Below the pieces are notes generated by a model that was not told the origin of the DNA, did not search any database, and saw only the letters and a list, made by a program, of their open reading frames with translations. A DNA stretch of 59,416 nucleotides from Bacteroidetes bacterium B1(2017) (GTDB lineage Bacteria > Bacteroidota > Bacteroidia > UKL13-3), in NCBI GenBank assembly GCA_002256395.1, contig NKJG01000011.1:1-59416 (forward strand), given 5' to 3'. A program made the translations under genes and the position numbers. Of this stretch, positions 1-9,733 are shown piece by piece; positions within the stretch are counted from its first letter, which is position 1; each line of letters begins with the position of its first letter.

Positions 1-919
1 CTTTCAAATTGGTAGCGGCAAATTTGGTGGGTAAACCCGTACTGGTGGATTTCCAAGAAGCCATTGTATCTACTTTGCTATAAACGCCATCCCATTGTCC
101 CGCAAACAAATTATCTCCTTTTTTTATCATATTGAAAGTGTACAAATTATCAGGAAGTCCTGCTTGGCAGCTTTTCCAAGTTATGCCATCCACTGACGAA
201 ATCAGTAAGGAGGTGTAAGTCATGGCATAAAGCGTACGCTCATCAGCAGCAATATTATGAACAGAATGATTGGGCAAAATCAAGGACCCATCTTTTGCGT
301 TTTTATTGGATTTATATACGCCACGGTTGGTTGCCAAATATAAATCGCCCTTAAATTCCGTCACGCCATTTACCTGTAAACCTGCTTCTCCATAGACTTT
401 ATCCCACTTTTGTTGGGGATTATCAAAACTATACAATCCATTATTGGTGGCCGCATAAAGCACGCGGTTTATTTCCACAAACCTTCTGATGGTTTTATCG
501 CTGAGTCCTCCGTTTCTTAAACTCCAGCTTGTACCCAAGTCATTAGAAAAATAAACGCCCCCATATTGAGTTCCTAAGAAAATGTGGTTGTTATAAAAAA
601 ATAGCGGCCCCACCTGATCTTTTAGCATTTGTTCACTGGTGGGTAAATTATCCCATTTGCTGGCCTTTTCATCGAATAGATATACACCCTTCTCCTTGGT
701 GGCTATGCCCAGCAAATTCTCCGAAACAGCAATTCCTCCGAGCCCAATACTCAAACTATCAGGCAAACCTGCACCGACATTTTCCCAATCTAATCCATCG
801 TTTTTTGAAAAATAAACCAATCCAGCTTGTATGGGCTCAGTTTTTTCTGAAAAACTCTTGAATTGTCCACAGGAACCAAAAGCAATGCTCAACGACAACA
901 GCAGAATACTTTTAAACAT
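1..919 (-). CDS. Lipoprotein with BNR/sortilin-type beta-propeller, 3' end outside window
   Basis: An open frame runs on the minus strand from an ATG at 919 off the left edge (306 codons visible, no stop). The first 17 residues are a lipoprotein signal ending in a lipobox (AFGSC), so the mature protein should be lipidated at Cys17. The rest consists of repeats with Gly/Trp/Asn-rich turns (for example YFSNDLGTSWS, YSFDNPQQKWD, LLISSVDGITWK), each blade carrying an SxDxGxxW-like Asp-box. This is the pattern of BNR/sialidase-like or VPS10-type propellers, which serve as binding or scaffold domains on the cell surface. No catalytic residues can be assigned. A photosynthesis-type or sialidase function is not supported by anything visible. 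The frame is clearly coding, but its true length is unknown. Confidence 0.8.
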   Translation of the reverse strand, partial: MFKSILLLSLSIAFGSCGQFKSFSEKTEPIQAGLVYFSKNDGLDWENVGAGLPDSLSIGLGGIAVSENLLGIATKEKGVYLFDEKASKWDNLPTSEQMLKDQVGPLFFYNNHIFLGTQYGGVYFSNDLGTSWSLRNGGLSDKTIRRFVEINRVLYAATNNGLYSFDNPQQKWDKVYGEAGLQVNGVTEFKGDLYLATNRGVYKSNKNAKDGSLILPNHSVHNIAADERTLYAMTYTSLLISSVDGITWKSCQAGLPDNLYTFNMIKKGDNLFAGQWDGVYSKVDTMASWKSTSTGLPTKFAATNLK

Positions 920-1018
920 GGATATTTATTTTTTTGGTTGCACAATAGTAAATAATCATGATCAAACTACCTGATCATATTTGTAAAATACCAGACAAAT
1001 AGAAAATAGATTTTAACA

Positions 1019-2212
1019 TTATAATACTTTCTCTTTATTTCCTACAAAAACCAAAACCAAATTGATGATGCCAATCACGAAAAAACTCAATATCAATGGA
1101 AACACACTTTCTGTCATAAAGAAACTTACCAAGGAGCCCAAGGCTGAACCGATGAAAAAGAAAAAAGTACCATAAACCGAAGAGGCTACGCCGGCCATAT
1201 CGCCCATAGGTTCGAGAGCCAATGCACTGCTGTTGGGTTCTATGGCGATGTTGATGGCCATCAAAAGTGCGATGCCCACAAAAAACACCATCAAATGAGG
1301 CGGCTCCCCAAAAACTATCGTAATGACCAACAAAATCGTGGCCACCGTGGCATAGGCCATCAAAAGCCATTTTATACTTTTCCTCGCTCCTATTCGGGTG
1401 GTGAAGTACGAATTGAAAAATGTACAAAGCGACATCAAGAGTCCTATGCCCGCAAAAACCCAAGCAAATAGTTCAGGTTTGCCGTAAATCCCCCCGACGA
1501 TATGTTCTGAAGTGGCCACCCATGTGCTCAAAGCAGAAAATAATAAAGTCGTAATGGTGGTATATCTTAGAAATGGACGATTGCTGATGACTGTTTTTAA
1601 GGATAAGCTCACGCTGGGCCAATTGAGGGCCGTTCGCTTTTCAACGGGATGTGTTTCTTCCATTCTGAATGACCAAATGAATATCACTATGCCGAAGATA
1701 ACGGGTGTTAGAAATACCATTTGCCAAGACGAAACCGAAAGTATAGCCAGTCCCAAAAAGGGTGCTATGACGGGTGTAAACAAGAAAATAGTAAAAATGA
1801 GCGACATCGTGCGGGCCATTTGATCGCCAACAAAACGGTCTCTAACACCCGCAATGGTAGTCATAAATACCGCCGAAGCTCCCACTCCGGCAAAAAATCT
1901 CGCCCCCAGCATGATCTCAAATGTTGGTGCAAAAGCCGCTACCAAGCCACCTAAAATATATAAAGGAAAACCAATGCGATAAATGGCCAATCGGCCAAAG
2001 CGATCCGACAAAATTCCAAAAAACAATTGAGCGATTTGACCCATAAAAAAGAAAACGATGATTTGGGCTGTGGCCGTAGATTCAGGCTTGAAACCAAAAT
2101 GCTCTCTCAAACTGGCAAAAGCAGGTAGCATAATATCGATACCCAAGGCAGTCAACATCATGGTGCAGGCAGAGAGGGTGATAAACTCCCCCGACTTCAT
2201 CTTTATATTCAT
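1019..2212 (-). CDS. MFS drug-resistance transporter, Bcr/CflA family
   Basis: 397 residues with about twelve hydrophobic segments, the normal size for an inner-membrane MFS antiporter of the Bcr/CflA group, which exports small drugs or metabolites against protons. The signature MFS motif A is present between helices 2 and 3 (GILSDRFGR, residues 66-74). The family motif region around helices 4-5 (GARFFAGVGASAVF, then a Pro-containing TPVIAPFLG segment) also fits Bcr/CflA. The start at 2212 gives MNIKMK; a second Met four codons later is an alternative. It is transcribed separately from the lipoprotein downstream (100-bp gap). The substrate cannot be inferred; a generic multidrug or sulfonamide/bicyclomycin label would be a family guess only. 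Confidence 0.88.
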   Translation of the reverse strand: MNIKMKSGEFITLSACTMMLTALGIDIMLPAFASLREHFGFKPESTATAQIIVFFFMGQIAQLFFGILSDRFGRLAIYRIGFPLYILGGLVAAFAPTFEIMLGARFFAGVGASAVFMTTIAGVRDRFVGDQMARTMSLIFTIFLFTPVIAPFLGLAILSVSSWQMVFLTPVIFGIVIFIWSFRMEETHPVEKRTALNWPSVSLSLKTVISNRPFLRYTTITTLLFSALSTWVATSEHIVGGIYGKPELFAWVFAGIGLLMSLCTFFNSYFTTRIGARKSIKWLLMAYATVATILLVITIVFGEPPHLMVFFVGIALLMAINIAIEPNSSALALEPMGDMAGVASSVYGTFFFFIGSALGSLVSFFMTESVFPLILSFFVIGIINLVLVFVGNKEKVL

Positions 2213-2334
2213 TTATGATTAGTGGTTCTTGATACAAAGACAAAAATAGTGGGTCTTGTTGGAATTAATTACAATTGTGCATAAAACCCCTTCAAACATG
2301 AAAATTGTTTATAAACACTGTGCAGCTATGAGTC

Positions 2335-2842
2335 TATCTCTGTGGTAAAAAAGGCACCAAGACATAAAGGCACTTAGGCACAAAGAAATATATATAAACT
2401 CTAAGCACCTCTGTGCAAAACTCCGTGCCCTCTGTGGTAAAAAAGGCAGGTAGTTAATTTGTTAATTCGTTAATGTGCTAATTGCTGGTCAATTATTCCA
2501 CAAAGTTTCACCAAGGAGACACAAAGTTTCACAAAGACATACACTATGTTTAGATTTTTGAAACCCAATGCTTTTTTAAAACAACCGAGCACTTTGTGAA
2601 ACGTTGAGCATTCTTTGTGAGCCTTTGTGTAATAGCATTAACATTGGCCTACTTCCAATTGCTTCTGCCCAAGTCACCAGCAACCTCCCGATGGCTATCG
2701 GGACCAGTAATCAAGCAACCAATAAACTAATAACCAATAACTAATCCATCAGTAACCAATAAACCAGTAACTAATCTACCAATAACCAATAAACCAGTAA
2801 CTAATACACTAATAACCAATCCACCAGTAACCAATAACTAAT
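2335..2842. repeat. Composite intergenic repeat, copy A (plus orientation)
   Basis: The whole 625-bp gap between the transporter and the epimerase is repeat material. Its first part (about 2335-2660) is a chain of CACAAAG / CTCTGTGGTAAAAAAGGCA / TTTCACCAAGGAGACACAAAG phrases. Its second part (about 2710-2842) is a degenerate tandem array of the phrase AACCAATAACTAATCCACCAGT. A near-complete reverse-complement copy lies at 26160-26622, and partial copies lie at 13225-13595 and 25228-25420. No long open frame runs through it. The array extends up to and slightly into the 3' end of the epimerase gene. Confidence 0.8.
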
Positions 2843-3734
2843 CCACCCACTCCACATACCTCCGCCAATTGTGCTGCTCCTTAAAGTCCAGCATTTCGCG
2901 GATTTTGTGGTTGGAGAATAAGGCCTCGGTTTCGTCCAGTTCTCGGCTGAGGGGTACATTCGGGAAAAACCTTTCAAGCAATTCCTTGTTGGTCAATACT
3001 GCACCGTTGTGGTCGTTACCCGCATTGAAAACCTGATAACCCAAGCCGTCTTTCTTCAAGCAAAGATCCACTATCTGCCCCAAATCACGGGCATCGATAT
3101 AACAGAACGCATTGCGGCGACGTACTTCAGGATTTCTGAAATAATGCGGAAACAGTTCGGCGTATTCGTGCGGCTCTATCACATTGCCGATACGCAAGGC
3201 ATATATATCAAAGCCCGAGCGTAGCTGAAAGCTCCGGGCCGTTTTTTCGTTCACTACTTTGGACAAACCATAGCTGTCCATCGGGTCCACGTCATAATCT
3301 TCCTCCAATGGCAGCACTTTGGGGTCGGTGACGCCATCCGCAAAACAGATACCATAGGTAGTCTCCGACGAGGCAATGATGATCTTTTTGATGCCCAACT
3401 TTACGGCTGCCTCTATCACATTATAGGTACCCAGCGTATTTACCCTAAAAGTCTCGTTGTCAGGTTTGATAAGGATTCTCGGCACGGCCGCAAAATGCAC
3501 CACGGCGTCAAATTGGGGTATGCCTTGGCCACCCTCTAGCTCGTGCAGGCCCGTGTAAGAGCTCATGGCATTAAACATCTGACCCGAATCGGTGATATCG
3601 GCAAGGAGGTTATGCACCCCTGGATGGTGCAGCGGCGTAAGATCCACATTCAGCACCTGATGCCCTTGCTCCAACAAATAAGGTATCACATGCTTGCCTG
3701 CCTTTCCTGAGCCTCCTGTAAATAGTATTCTCAT
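2838..3734 (-). CDS. NAD-dependent epimerase/dehydratase (extended SDR)
   Basis: 298 residues forming one extended short-chain dehydrogenase domain. The N-terminal Rossmann glycine motif is TGGSGKAGKH (residues 6-15). An acidic residue at the end of beta2 (VDL, about 30-32) suggests NAD rather than NADP. The catalytic Ser lies in IIASSETTYG (122-123) and the active-site Tyr155/Lys159 are in YGLSK. This family acts on nucleotide-sugars or similar ketones. The substrate is not readable from the sequence, and no sugar-nucleotide genes are adjacent. The gene stands alone between repeat-filled gaps. Its last codons overlap the AACCAATAAC-type repeat array, so the C-terminus (RRYVEWVD) may have been shaped by repeat insertion. 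Confidence 0.85.
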   Translation of the reverse strand: MRILFTGGSGKAGKHVIPYLLEQGHQVLNVDLTPLHHPGVHNLLADITDSGQMFNAMSSYTGLHELEGGQGIPQFDAVVHFAAVPRILIKPDNETFRVNTLGTYNVIEAAVKLGIKKIIIASSETTYGICFADGVTDPKVLPLEEDYDVDPMDSYGLSKVVNEKTARSFQLRSGFDIYALRIGNVIEPHEYAELFPHYFRNPEVRRRNAFCYIDARDLGQIVDLCLKKDGLGYQVFNAGNDHNGAVLTNKELLERFFPNVPLSRELDETEALFSNHKIREMLDFKEQHNWRRYVEWVD

Positions 3735-3861
3735 ATTTTGGGTTTGATTATTAATCAGCTTTCATGGTAAATTAGAGTAGTAAAATTTTTACAAATTCTT
3801 TAGCCACCAAATACCTAACCCAAAATTAATATATTCTTTCAGAATTGAATCACTAATTTCT

Positions 3862-3996
3862 TCCACCAGCTCCGAAATCGGCCTTTCTAGCTCCGCCAAA
3901 ATGCCGTGAGAGCATCATATCGTTATTTCGTTTGGCAACCAAACTATCCGAAACAACACCACCTCCACTGCTTTGGGTGTGGTTCGGCTGGATTAG
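3862..3996 (+). pseudogene. Decayed 3'-end copy of the beta-helix gene at 17577-18464
   Basis: The stretch matches the last ~150 bases of the beta-helix gene (18315-18464) almost word for word: AGCTCCGAAATC, TTTCGTTTGGCAAC, CCGAAACAACACCACCTCC and the closing GGTTCGGCTGGATTAG. In the corresponding frame it reads TSSEIGLSSSAKMP then a stop, then ISFGNQTIRNNTT and ALGVVRLD-stop. It is therefore a frame-broken remnant of that protein's C-terminus, with no start. It is not an independent gene, and the antisense open frame across it has no family features. Confidence 0.75.
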
Positions 3997-4119
3997 GTGA
4001 GAGGGTTTGGGGCGAGTTTCTAATTTGTTTAGAGACACAAGAGTGACATTCTGCCTTTAGATTGATAAAGTGATTTTAGAAGTAGGGAGTTTCAAATAAT
4101 CGAATATAGTTGAGTTATT

Positions 4120-4180
4120 CCATACTTTTCGGTCTGAAGACGCATGGATGACATCTTTTAGGCTAAGGACTGAAAAAAGT
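4120..4180. repeat. Degenerate tandem-hairpin tail (R-element remnant)
   Basis: The sequence TTTTCGGTCTGAAGACGCATGG followed by CTTTTAGGCTAAGGACTGAAAAAAG corresponds to the paired hairpin tail seen at 11377-11440, 16639-16690 and 18496-18548. Both hairpins are degraded here. It lies ~125 bp after the decayed beta-helix remnant, the same order as at the intact gene (gene end, then hairpins). The rest of the 3735-4225 gap shows nothing else recognisable. Confidence 0.55.
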
Positions 4181-4225
4181 AAGGGAACACCTATATAAAT
4201 CATCATCAAAAGACTTTAGACTTTG

Positions 4226-7200
4226 TTAGTCCATAAAGTCATCTTTAAAAACACTATTATTGGCATAACTATTATAATTAAGAAGTGGTGAAGTGGCAAT
4301 CTCATCCTCTAATGCTCTAATATTATCTCTTATAATACCACTGTTCATAGCTTGCCTTTCCATGGCTAATCCAAAGTGGTACATTTCATCATCATAGCTA
4401 CCTTCTAGAAAAAACAATTTATTGTTAAGGTAAGTGTGATATTCTTTACCGTTACGGTGAAATTCCTTGGCTTTATGGTAATACTTAAGAGCAATTTGAT
4501 AATGCGAAGTTGAATCATGAATGATCATACTCCCCTTTCCAAGCATTTCCTCAATAATATTTTTTGTTTCTTTCGGATCCTCTTTATCAATCAAATCTAT
4601 TGCATCTATCATTCTTGACAACTCATAATATTTCAACCAATCACCAAATTTCTTGTGGGTAGAAGCAACGAAAGAATTGGATAAATAGGGATTGGTCGTG
4701 TAAACATCAAAAATCTGAATGAGTTGTAGTAAAGAGAAAATATTATTAATTACCAGATTTTTAAATTCCAATTTTTTGGATTGAAAGTTGGTGCCCAAAA
4801 TTACGTCATTTACAAAGACACTAAAGGACTGTTGTTTTTTACTTAAAGTAAAATCGTACTTTATTTCATTATTTATGTATCTCAAATTAACCTGGTTACG
4901 CTTGTAATACTTAAAAGGCTCGTTAGTCCATTTAATTAATTCTGGAAATCTTTTATCCAACATCTTGTCATTAATGATAGACATCACCTCCAGTTCTAGC
5001 ATTCTGGTTAGTTGACTAGAAATAACCTGATGAGGATTTACCAGGCTTGCCTCAGGAATATTTGCAATCATTTCATCAATGGTTTCGCCTATGAAAATTG
5101 GATAATCGCTTGCTCTTAATTTTATTTTTGCAAAAAACAATAGAGCCTCTCTTGTTTCTGGATTATTGGATATATTGGCATAATTGAGCTTTGTAAACTC
5201 CTCAGGATGAGGCATCCCGTCTATATCTGAAATGATATTTTTGAATTTGTAAATCTGAGGACGGTCTGTAGAATCACTGTTCCAAGAAGAAACCTCCAAT
5301 ACCATCTTCAATAGAGTACTTTCGATTATATTTACAAAGTTACTTTCACTCGTGAAACCTTTCAATTCTTTACTTCTAGCAAACCTGTTTAATAATTGCA
5401 GAATCTTTCTGATTTGGATTGAAAAGCTGGTGAGATTACCTGCTTTTGAAAAATACCTACCTGATAAGTAATAGGAAAAAATAATGAAGGTTAGTACCTC
5501 TTTTGGTTCCAGTGTAGGTTTGGTTTTTTCGGAATTTCGTTCAAAAACAAGATCAAAATAGTACTTTTCTGTCCAAGTATCCCAAGCTTTCTTTTTTCCA
5601 CGTTTCCAATCCTCCTCAATTTTACCTTCACAAAAATCAATAAAGTGTTGTAATGGAAATTTTTCATGTTCGTCTTTATCATCTTTTAAGCCCGATATTA
5701 AACAATCAGCTATGCACGACAAAGTGTAGCCAACTAACTTTAAAGTATTTTTGGATATGTTGGTTCTACGATCAAATAATAGGGAAGAAAAAGCCCCAAT
5801 CAAACAAACTAAATTTTCAGGTTCAAATTTATCTTTAGAAAAATTAAAGTAAAAAGTTTTCTCATTTGTAGTATTGTAGGAAGATCCATTGGAACTTGAA
5901 AAGGATTCAAATATTTCCAATAGTGCTTTTGTATAATAATTTAAAGCTGTTAATGAAAATTGTTCATCTTTATTTTCTATCAAAATTGAATCATCATTTC
6001 TAATAATCTCTTTGTGTAGATTTTCAGTTTGAATATGTTCAATTTTATTAATTTTTGAGGGGGAAAAATAGTGAAAAGTCCTTTTTTTAAATTTAGTATC
6101 TTCGACTTCTGAAGGTCTTCTTTCTCCAAATCGTCCAACCCAATATTTATCATCACATAAATTATGATGCTGTCCTTCTGAACTTAGCTCTTTTAAAATT
6201 GTTTCAAAAGGATCTTTAGATCCAAAAGTGCAATTAACTAATTTAAAAATTGAATCTTGTTGTCTCGTAATTGAGAAAACTTCTTCAGACAAATTCTTGT
6301 AAAAAGTCAAAGCCCCTATGTTGTTATAATAATCAGCCATAACAAGCTTTTTCTCCCTAAAACCACCATTATTTCCGTCCAATATATCGTTTAAATTTTC
6401 TGAAAAATACCTAATCATTTCGGCATTCACTCCTGAAATAGAGTACTTCTCATAAGCACATAGATAAGCTGAATATGTAAGGTTATATAATTTAATTATT
6501 TCCTGATTTTGATATGAAAATGGGTAATAGTTACCTTGCACCAGCTTTGCAAGACCATTCATGCAGTCAGTATAAAATCCCAATGCGTTTTCTATATTCC
6601 CCATCTTCTCATTAAGGAGGCCAAGTTTTAGATTGAAAACTATAAAAATGGTGGCCCATTCTAGATTTAATTCTTTCTCTGTTTTTAAATATTGTATGCC
6701 ATCCAGATAAGCTACGATGGCATTATCATATTCTTGATCAAAATAATAGGCATCTCCCAGCATTCCATTCAGAAAACTTATTGACCTGATAAACTCGTTG
6801 GTAAATCCTTCCTTTTGAATACCATAATTATTCCTAATTTCCTTTATTTTTTCTTTCAGGTGATGTTTTACCTGAAACATTTCATCCAATGAAAAATTCA
6901 AGGCTGCCAACTCGTTCTCAAACATCTTAGACATGTACTCGATTTCGTTGGTGGTTCTCTTGATAAATTTATAATCAAATATCCCAAACTCCGTTTCTTT
7001 CAAATGATTTATACTTAGATACTTCACAAGCTCTTCAATAAAATATCTAAAAAGCGGATTACGGTTGTTGGTAAATACCTCAGGTATAAGCTCTAAGTTT
7101 TGCCTTGAAAATGCAAATGGGTGGTACTTAAGGATATGATCCATCAAATACTGTGTGGATACCAATATATTATCGCTAAAATCTTTAAGTACAAAACTTT

Positions 7201-9007
7201 GACTCATCAAAAATGGCCTATACAGATAAGTAATAAAGCCAAAATGATATTGATGTTTATAAGTTAAAGCTAGAAAAAGCCGCTTAGGTTGATTTGGTCT
7301 TTGAAGCACCACACTATTCTTCCATTTCCTTTGTAATTTTTCATTCTCATCGCTTATTATATACTCTTCTATGAGCCTTACCATTTTTTTAGGCGAGCCA
7401 TTGCTTCGGTAAGTTAGAAAGACAACAAATGTTTGAAGTGTATAGATGGCTTTCAACAATTCGGCTTTGTAGTCTTGGGCGTTAAGATCTTTAAAATTGA
7501 AAGAATCTTTATTTTCCATTACATAGGTATAATAATCCTTCAAAAAATTAGCTTCAGAATTATAAGCTTCAGGAAGTAAAATATGCGAAAGATACAATTC
7601 CGCCATGGCGGAAAGTGTATTACCGCCACTGTTGGGATATACCGATTCTTTCAGAAAACTATCCACATAAATGATTTGGTGAAAAATACTACTGATAAAC
7701 GACTCCCTATCAGCTATATCTGCCAATGCGGCGTCAAACATCTCTCTGCCTGCAATAAATATAAATTTTGCTTTGGCTTCTGTGACAAAATATTTTAAAG
7801 ATGACAAAATATTGATGATGGCAGTCCGCCGTTTTTTAACGTGCGACATGCTGGTGTTTGCGAAGTTGTCATTTAAAATAACGTCCTCCTTTTCATTATA
7901 GAAACCTTTACCAAGGTTGGGTTCTACCTTATCCAATTCATCAAAAACAACAATAAACTCGTTGATGTACCGCTCAAATTTTGAATACCCATCTAAAATA
8001 GAAATCAATTCATTTTCTATCTCTTTAGAATTCAAGACAGGGTAGGTTTTGGTACTTTTATCTGTGAAGCTCACCAGGATTTTTTCTCCCAAGGTTTGGA
8101 AGCCTTGTTCTTTGGTTATACTTGCATATATCTTATCTTCAAGCTCAACCAATCTTTTATATAGCTCACGTTCCTTTATGGTTTTTTCTACCAAAAACCG
8201 TGAAAGATAGAATAGCTCGGTACGTTTCAAAATTTCTTCAACCAAGCGGATACCCAATCTAAAAAGTGCCGCAGACATAACTCCAAGAAGAATAATGAGC
8301 AGCAATGCCCCAAATTTATCGTCCAGTTCACCATAGACCAATTTTTGCCTTATCTCGTGAAACAAATTAATAAAACTATATTTCTCTTCATCAGTACTTA
8401 TTATTTCTTGTGCGTCTTTATTGACGGTCATGTTTATTTGTCCCTTAATATCGTGCAATTCAATCTGACTATTTTTTTGGGAATCCTTATAAATAGTTTT
8501 AAATTGAACAAAAGGAAAGAAAATCAATACAAAAAACACAAGCACAGACAAAACAAAGGATGAAAGCGGACCAAAAAAGGAGGAGAATTTTATAAACCAA
8601 TTTCGTCTGCAGTGTTGGATAAGATTGGTAGTAATTTGTTTTAATATATCCTTATCGTTGAGGTCGTTTTGAGCGAAACTGATTTTTATCTCCCTAATAT
8701 GGTTAGAGATAGCCCCCTTATTTCTTTTGGTTTTCTTGCGATAATTGGCGTATATTTTTATAGCCCTTTTTACAAAGCTGGTTTTACCCATTCCTCGGTA
8801 ACCAGTTACCAGATAAGAGCCATTAAGTCCTCCATATTTTAGAATATTAAGGAGTTGACTTTCAATTTTTTTTCTACCAATAAAAATCTCATCTGAGTCC
8901 TCACCCAAGTCAGGCCCTTCGATTGGATTATGATTAAACTTATAATCAGGCAGTTCCAGAAAAACATCCTTAATAAATGCTTTCCTGGCGTATTTATGTT
9001 CTGGCAT
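4226..9007 (-). CDS. Giant membrane-inserted P-loop NTPase, KAP/STAND-like, with TPR-like C-terminus
   Basis: 1593 residues. A P-loop lies at 69-77 (GYRGMGKTS) and a Walker B at 352-360 (IVVFDELDK), followed by a hydrophobic strand ending in a sensor-like Arg (FIFIAGRE, 415-422). Two hydrophobic helices (about 146-169 and 231-251) lie between Walker A and B. This is the hallmark topology of KAP-family NTPases (Kidins220/PifA group), with the ATPase domain on the cytoplasmic side. The long remainder is helical: TPR-like repeats are visible near 745-830 (AYYFDQEYDNAIVAYLDG) and 1496-1520 (YQIALKYYHKAKEFHRNG), plausible sensor or scaffold arrays. It starts 9 bp after the upstream small membrane gene, so the two are surely co-transcribed. 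AT-rich composition suggests acquisition by transfer. Similar architectures occur in antiphage systems, but no known system matches outright. Function unproven. Confidence 0.8.
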   Translation of the reverse strand: MPEHKYARKAFIKDVFLELPDYKFNHNPIEGPDLGEDSDEIFIGRKKIESQLLNILKYGGLNGSYLVTGYRGMGKTSFVKRAIKIYANYRKKTKRNKGAISNHIREIKISFAQNDLNDKDILKQITTNLIQHCRRNWFIKFSSFFGPLSSFVLSVLVFFVLIFFPFVQFKTIYKDSQKNSQIELHDIKGQINMTVNKDAQEIISTDEEKYSFINLFHEIRQKLVYGELDDKFGALLLIILLGVMSAALFRLGIRLVEEILKRTELFYLSRFLVEKTIKERELYKRLVELEDKIYASITKEQGFQTLGEKILVSFTDKSTKTYPVLNSKEIENELISILDGYSKFERYINEFIVVFDELDKVEPNLGKGFYNEKEDVILNDNFANTSMSHVKKRRTAIINILSSLKYFVTEAKAKFIFIAGREMFDAALADIADRESFISSIFHQIIYVDSFLKESVYPNSGGNTLSAMAELYLSHILLPEAYNSEANFLKDYYTYVMENKDSFNFKDLNAQDYKAELLKAIYTLQTFVVFLTYRSNGSPKKMVRLIEEYIISDENEKLQRKWKNSVVLQRPNQPKRLFLALTYKHQYHFGFITYLYRPFLMSQSFVLKDFSDNILVSTQYLMDHILKYHPFAFSRQNLELIPEVFTNNRNPLFRYFIEELVKYLSINHLKETEFGIFDYKFIKRTTNEIEYMSKMFENELAALNFSLDEMFQVKHHLKEKIKEIRNNYGIQKEGFTNEFIRSISFLNGMLGDAYYFDQEYDNAIVAYLDGIQYLKTEKELNLEWATIFIVFNLKLGLLNEKMGNIENALGFYTDCMNGLAKLVQGNYYPFSYQNQEIIKLYNLTYSAYLCAYEKYSISGVNAEMIRYFSENLNDILDGNNGGFREKKLVMADYYNNIGALTFYKNLSEEVFSITRQQDSIFKLVNCTFGSKDPFETILKELSSEGQHHNLCDDKYWVGRFGERRPSEVEDTKFKKRTFHYFSPSKINKIEHIQTENLHKEIIRNDDSILIENKDEQFSLTALNYYTKALLEIFESFSSSNGSSYNTTNEKTFYFNFSKDKFEPENLVCLIGAFSSLLFDRRTNISKNTLKLVGYTLSCIADCLISGLKDDKDEHEKFPLQHFIDFCEGKIEEDWKRGKKKAWDTWTEKYYFDLVFERNSEKTKPTLEPKEVLTFIIFSYYLSGRYFSKAGNLTSFSIQIRKILQLLNRFARSKELKGFTSESNFVNIIESTLLKMVLEVSSWNSDSTDRPQIYKFKNIISDIDGMPHPEEFTKLNYANISNNPETREALLFFAKIKLRASDYPIFIGETIDEMIANIPEASLVNPHQVISSQLTRMLELEVMSIINDKMLDKRFPELIKWTNEPFKYYKRNQVNLRYINNEIKYDFTLSKKQQSFSVFVNDVILGTNFQSKKLEFKNLVINNIFSLLQLIQIFDVYTTNPYLSNSFVASTHKKFGDWLKYYELSRMIDAIDLIDKEDPKETKNIIEEMLGKGSMIIHDSTSHYQIALKYYHKAKEFHRNGKEYHTYLNNKLFFLEGSYDDEMYHFGLAMERQAMNSGIIRDNIRALEDEIATSPLLNYNSYANNSVFKDDFMD

Positions 9008-9016
9008 AAGTTTATA

Positions 9017-9733
9017 TTAAAAAAGTTTGTGGTTATGATTTTTTTGTAAGGGAATGTTCTTAACCAATTCAGTTATGGTTTTTTCAATCAATTTGTCTGA
9101 AATTGGATTATTACCTGGAGGTATACTATTTATTGAATCAATTCCATTTTCAATGAATGAAATGATTGATGCAAATGTTAAGAATTTGATAATTTTTCTC
9201 CCAATAAAATACAGTGTTATTAAAACAGAAATTATATAAACACTTACTAAAATAATCAAATAGTCAGTAATCACATTTTTTAAACAAAATATCAAGCATC
9301 CTAATAAAAAGACTATAGTTATTGGAAAATAAGTAAATTGAATATGAGAAAGCTTGAAATCGTTATAATTAACTTTATTTAATGTCCTTTCTGGGAAATA
9401 CATTAAATTTTCGAAAAATTTAATTTTTGCAATAATGGAATTAATTAAGACCTCATAATTAGCATCAGCTTTATCATTGTTAATGGCTTTATTAAATAAC
9501 TCATCAATTTCTCGATATTCATGGTTTGTAATGATTTTCTCTTTTATACTTGTTAGTGATACTTTATCTAATTCCTTCTTAATTTTGTCTAAAATTTCCT
9601 TTTCCTCTAGGTCAGCGGTGGTTGGATTGATAATTTTTTCTAATTTTAAATCAATAGTCTTACCCAGCTTTTCATTTCCTTCCTTGAGTAGATTCAATTT
9701 CTCTTCAAAATAGTACTTATTAAGTATTACCAT
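9017..9733 (-). CDS. Small two-helix membrane protein, partner of the KAP-like NTPase
   Basis: 238 residues with no family I recognise. Residues 1-125 are highly charged and helical, with a coiled-coil look (Lys/Glu/Leu heptads around 10-80). Two transmembrane helices follow at about 134-152 and 155-177, separated by a very short loop, then a ~60-residue tail. This hairpin topology places both termini in the cytoplasm. It is the first gene of a two-gene unit with the 1593-residue NTPase, separated by only 9 bp. The sequence is very AT-rich compared with neighbouring metabolic genes. Likely a membrane partner or effector of the NTPase; this is inference from operon structure only. Confidence 0.7.
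   Translation of the reverse strand: MVILNKYYFEEKLNLLKEGNEKLGKTIDLKLEKIINPTTADLEEKEILDKIKKELDKVSLTSIKEKIITNHEYREIDELFNKAINNDKADANYEVLINSIIAKIKFFENLMYFPERTLNKVNYNDFKLSHIQFTYFPITIVFLLGCLIFCLKNVITDYLIILVSVYIISVLITLYFIGRKIIKFLTFASIISFIENGIDSINSIPPGNNPISDKLIEKTITELVKNIPLQKNHNHKLF

Noticed and set aside
3853..4038. 61-codon minus-strand frame
   Set aside because: Antisense to the decayed beta-helix end; no start context.
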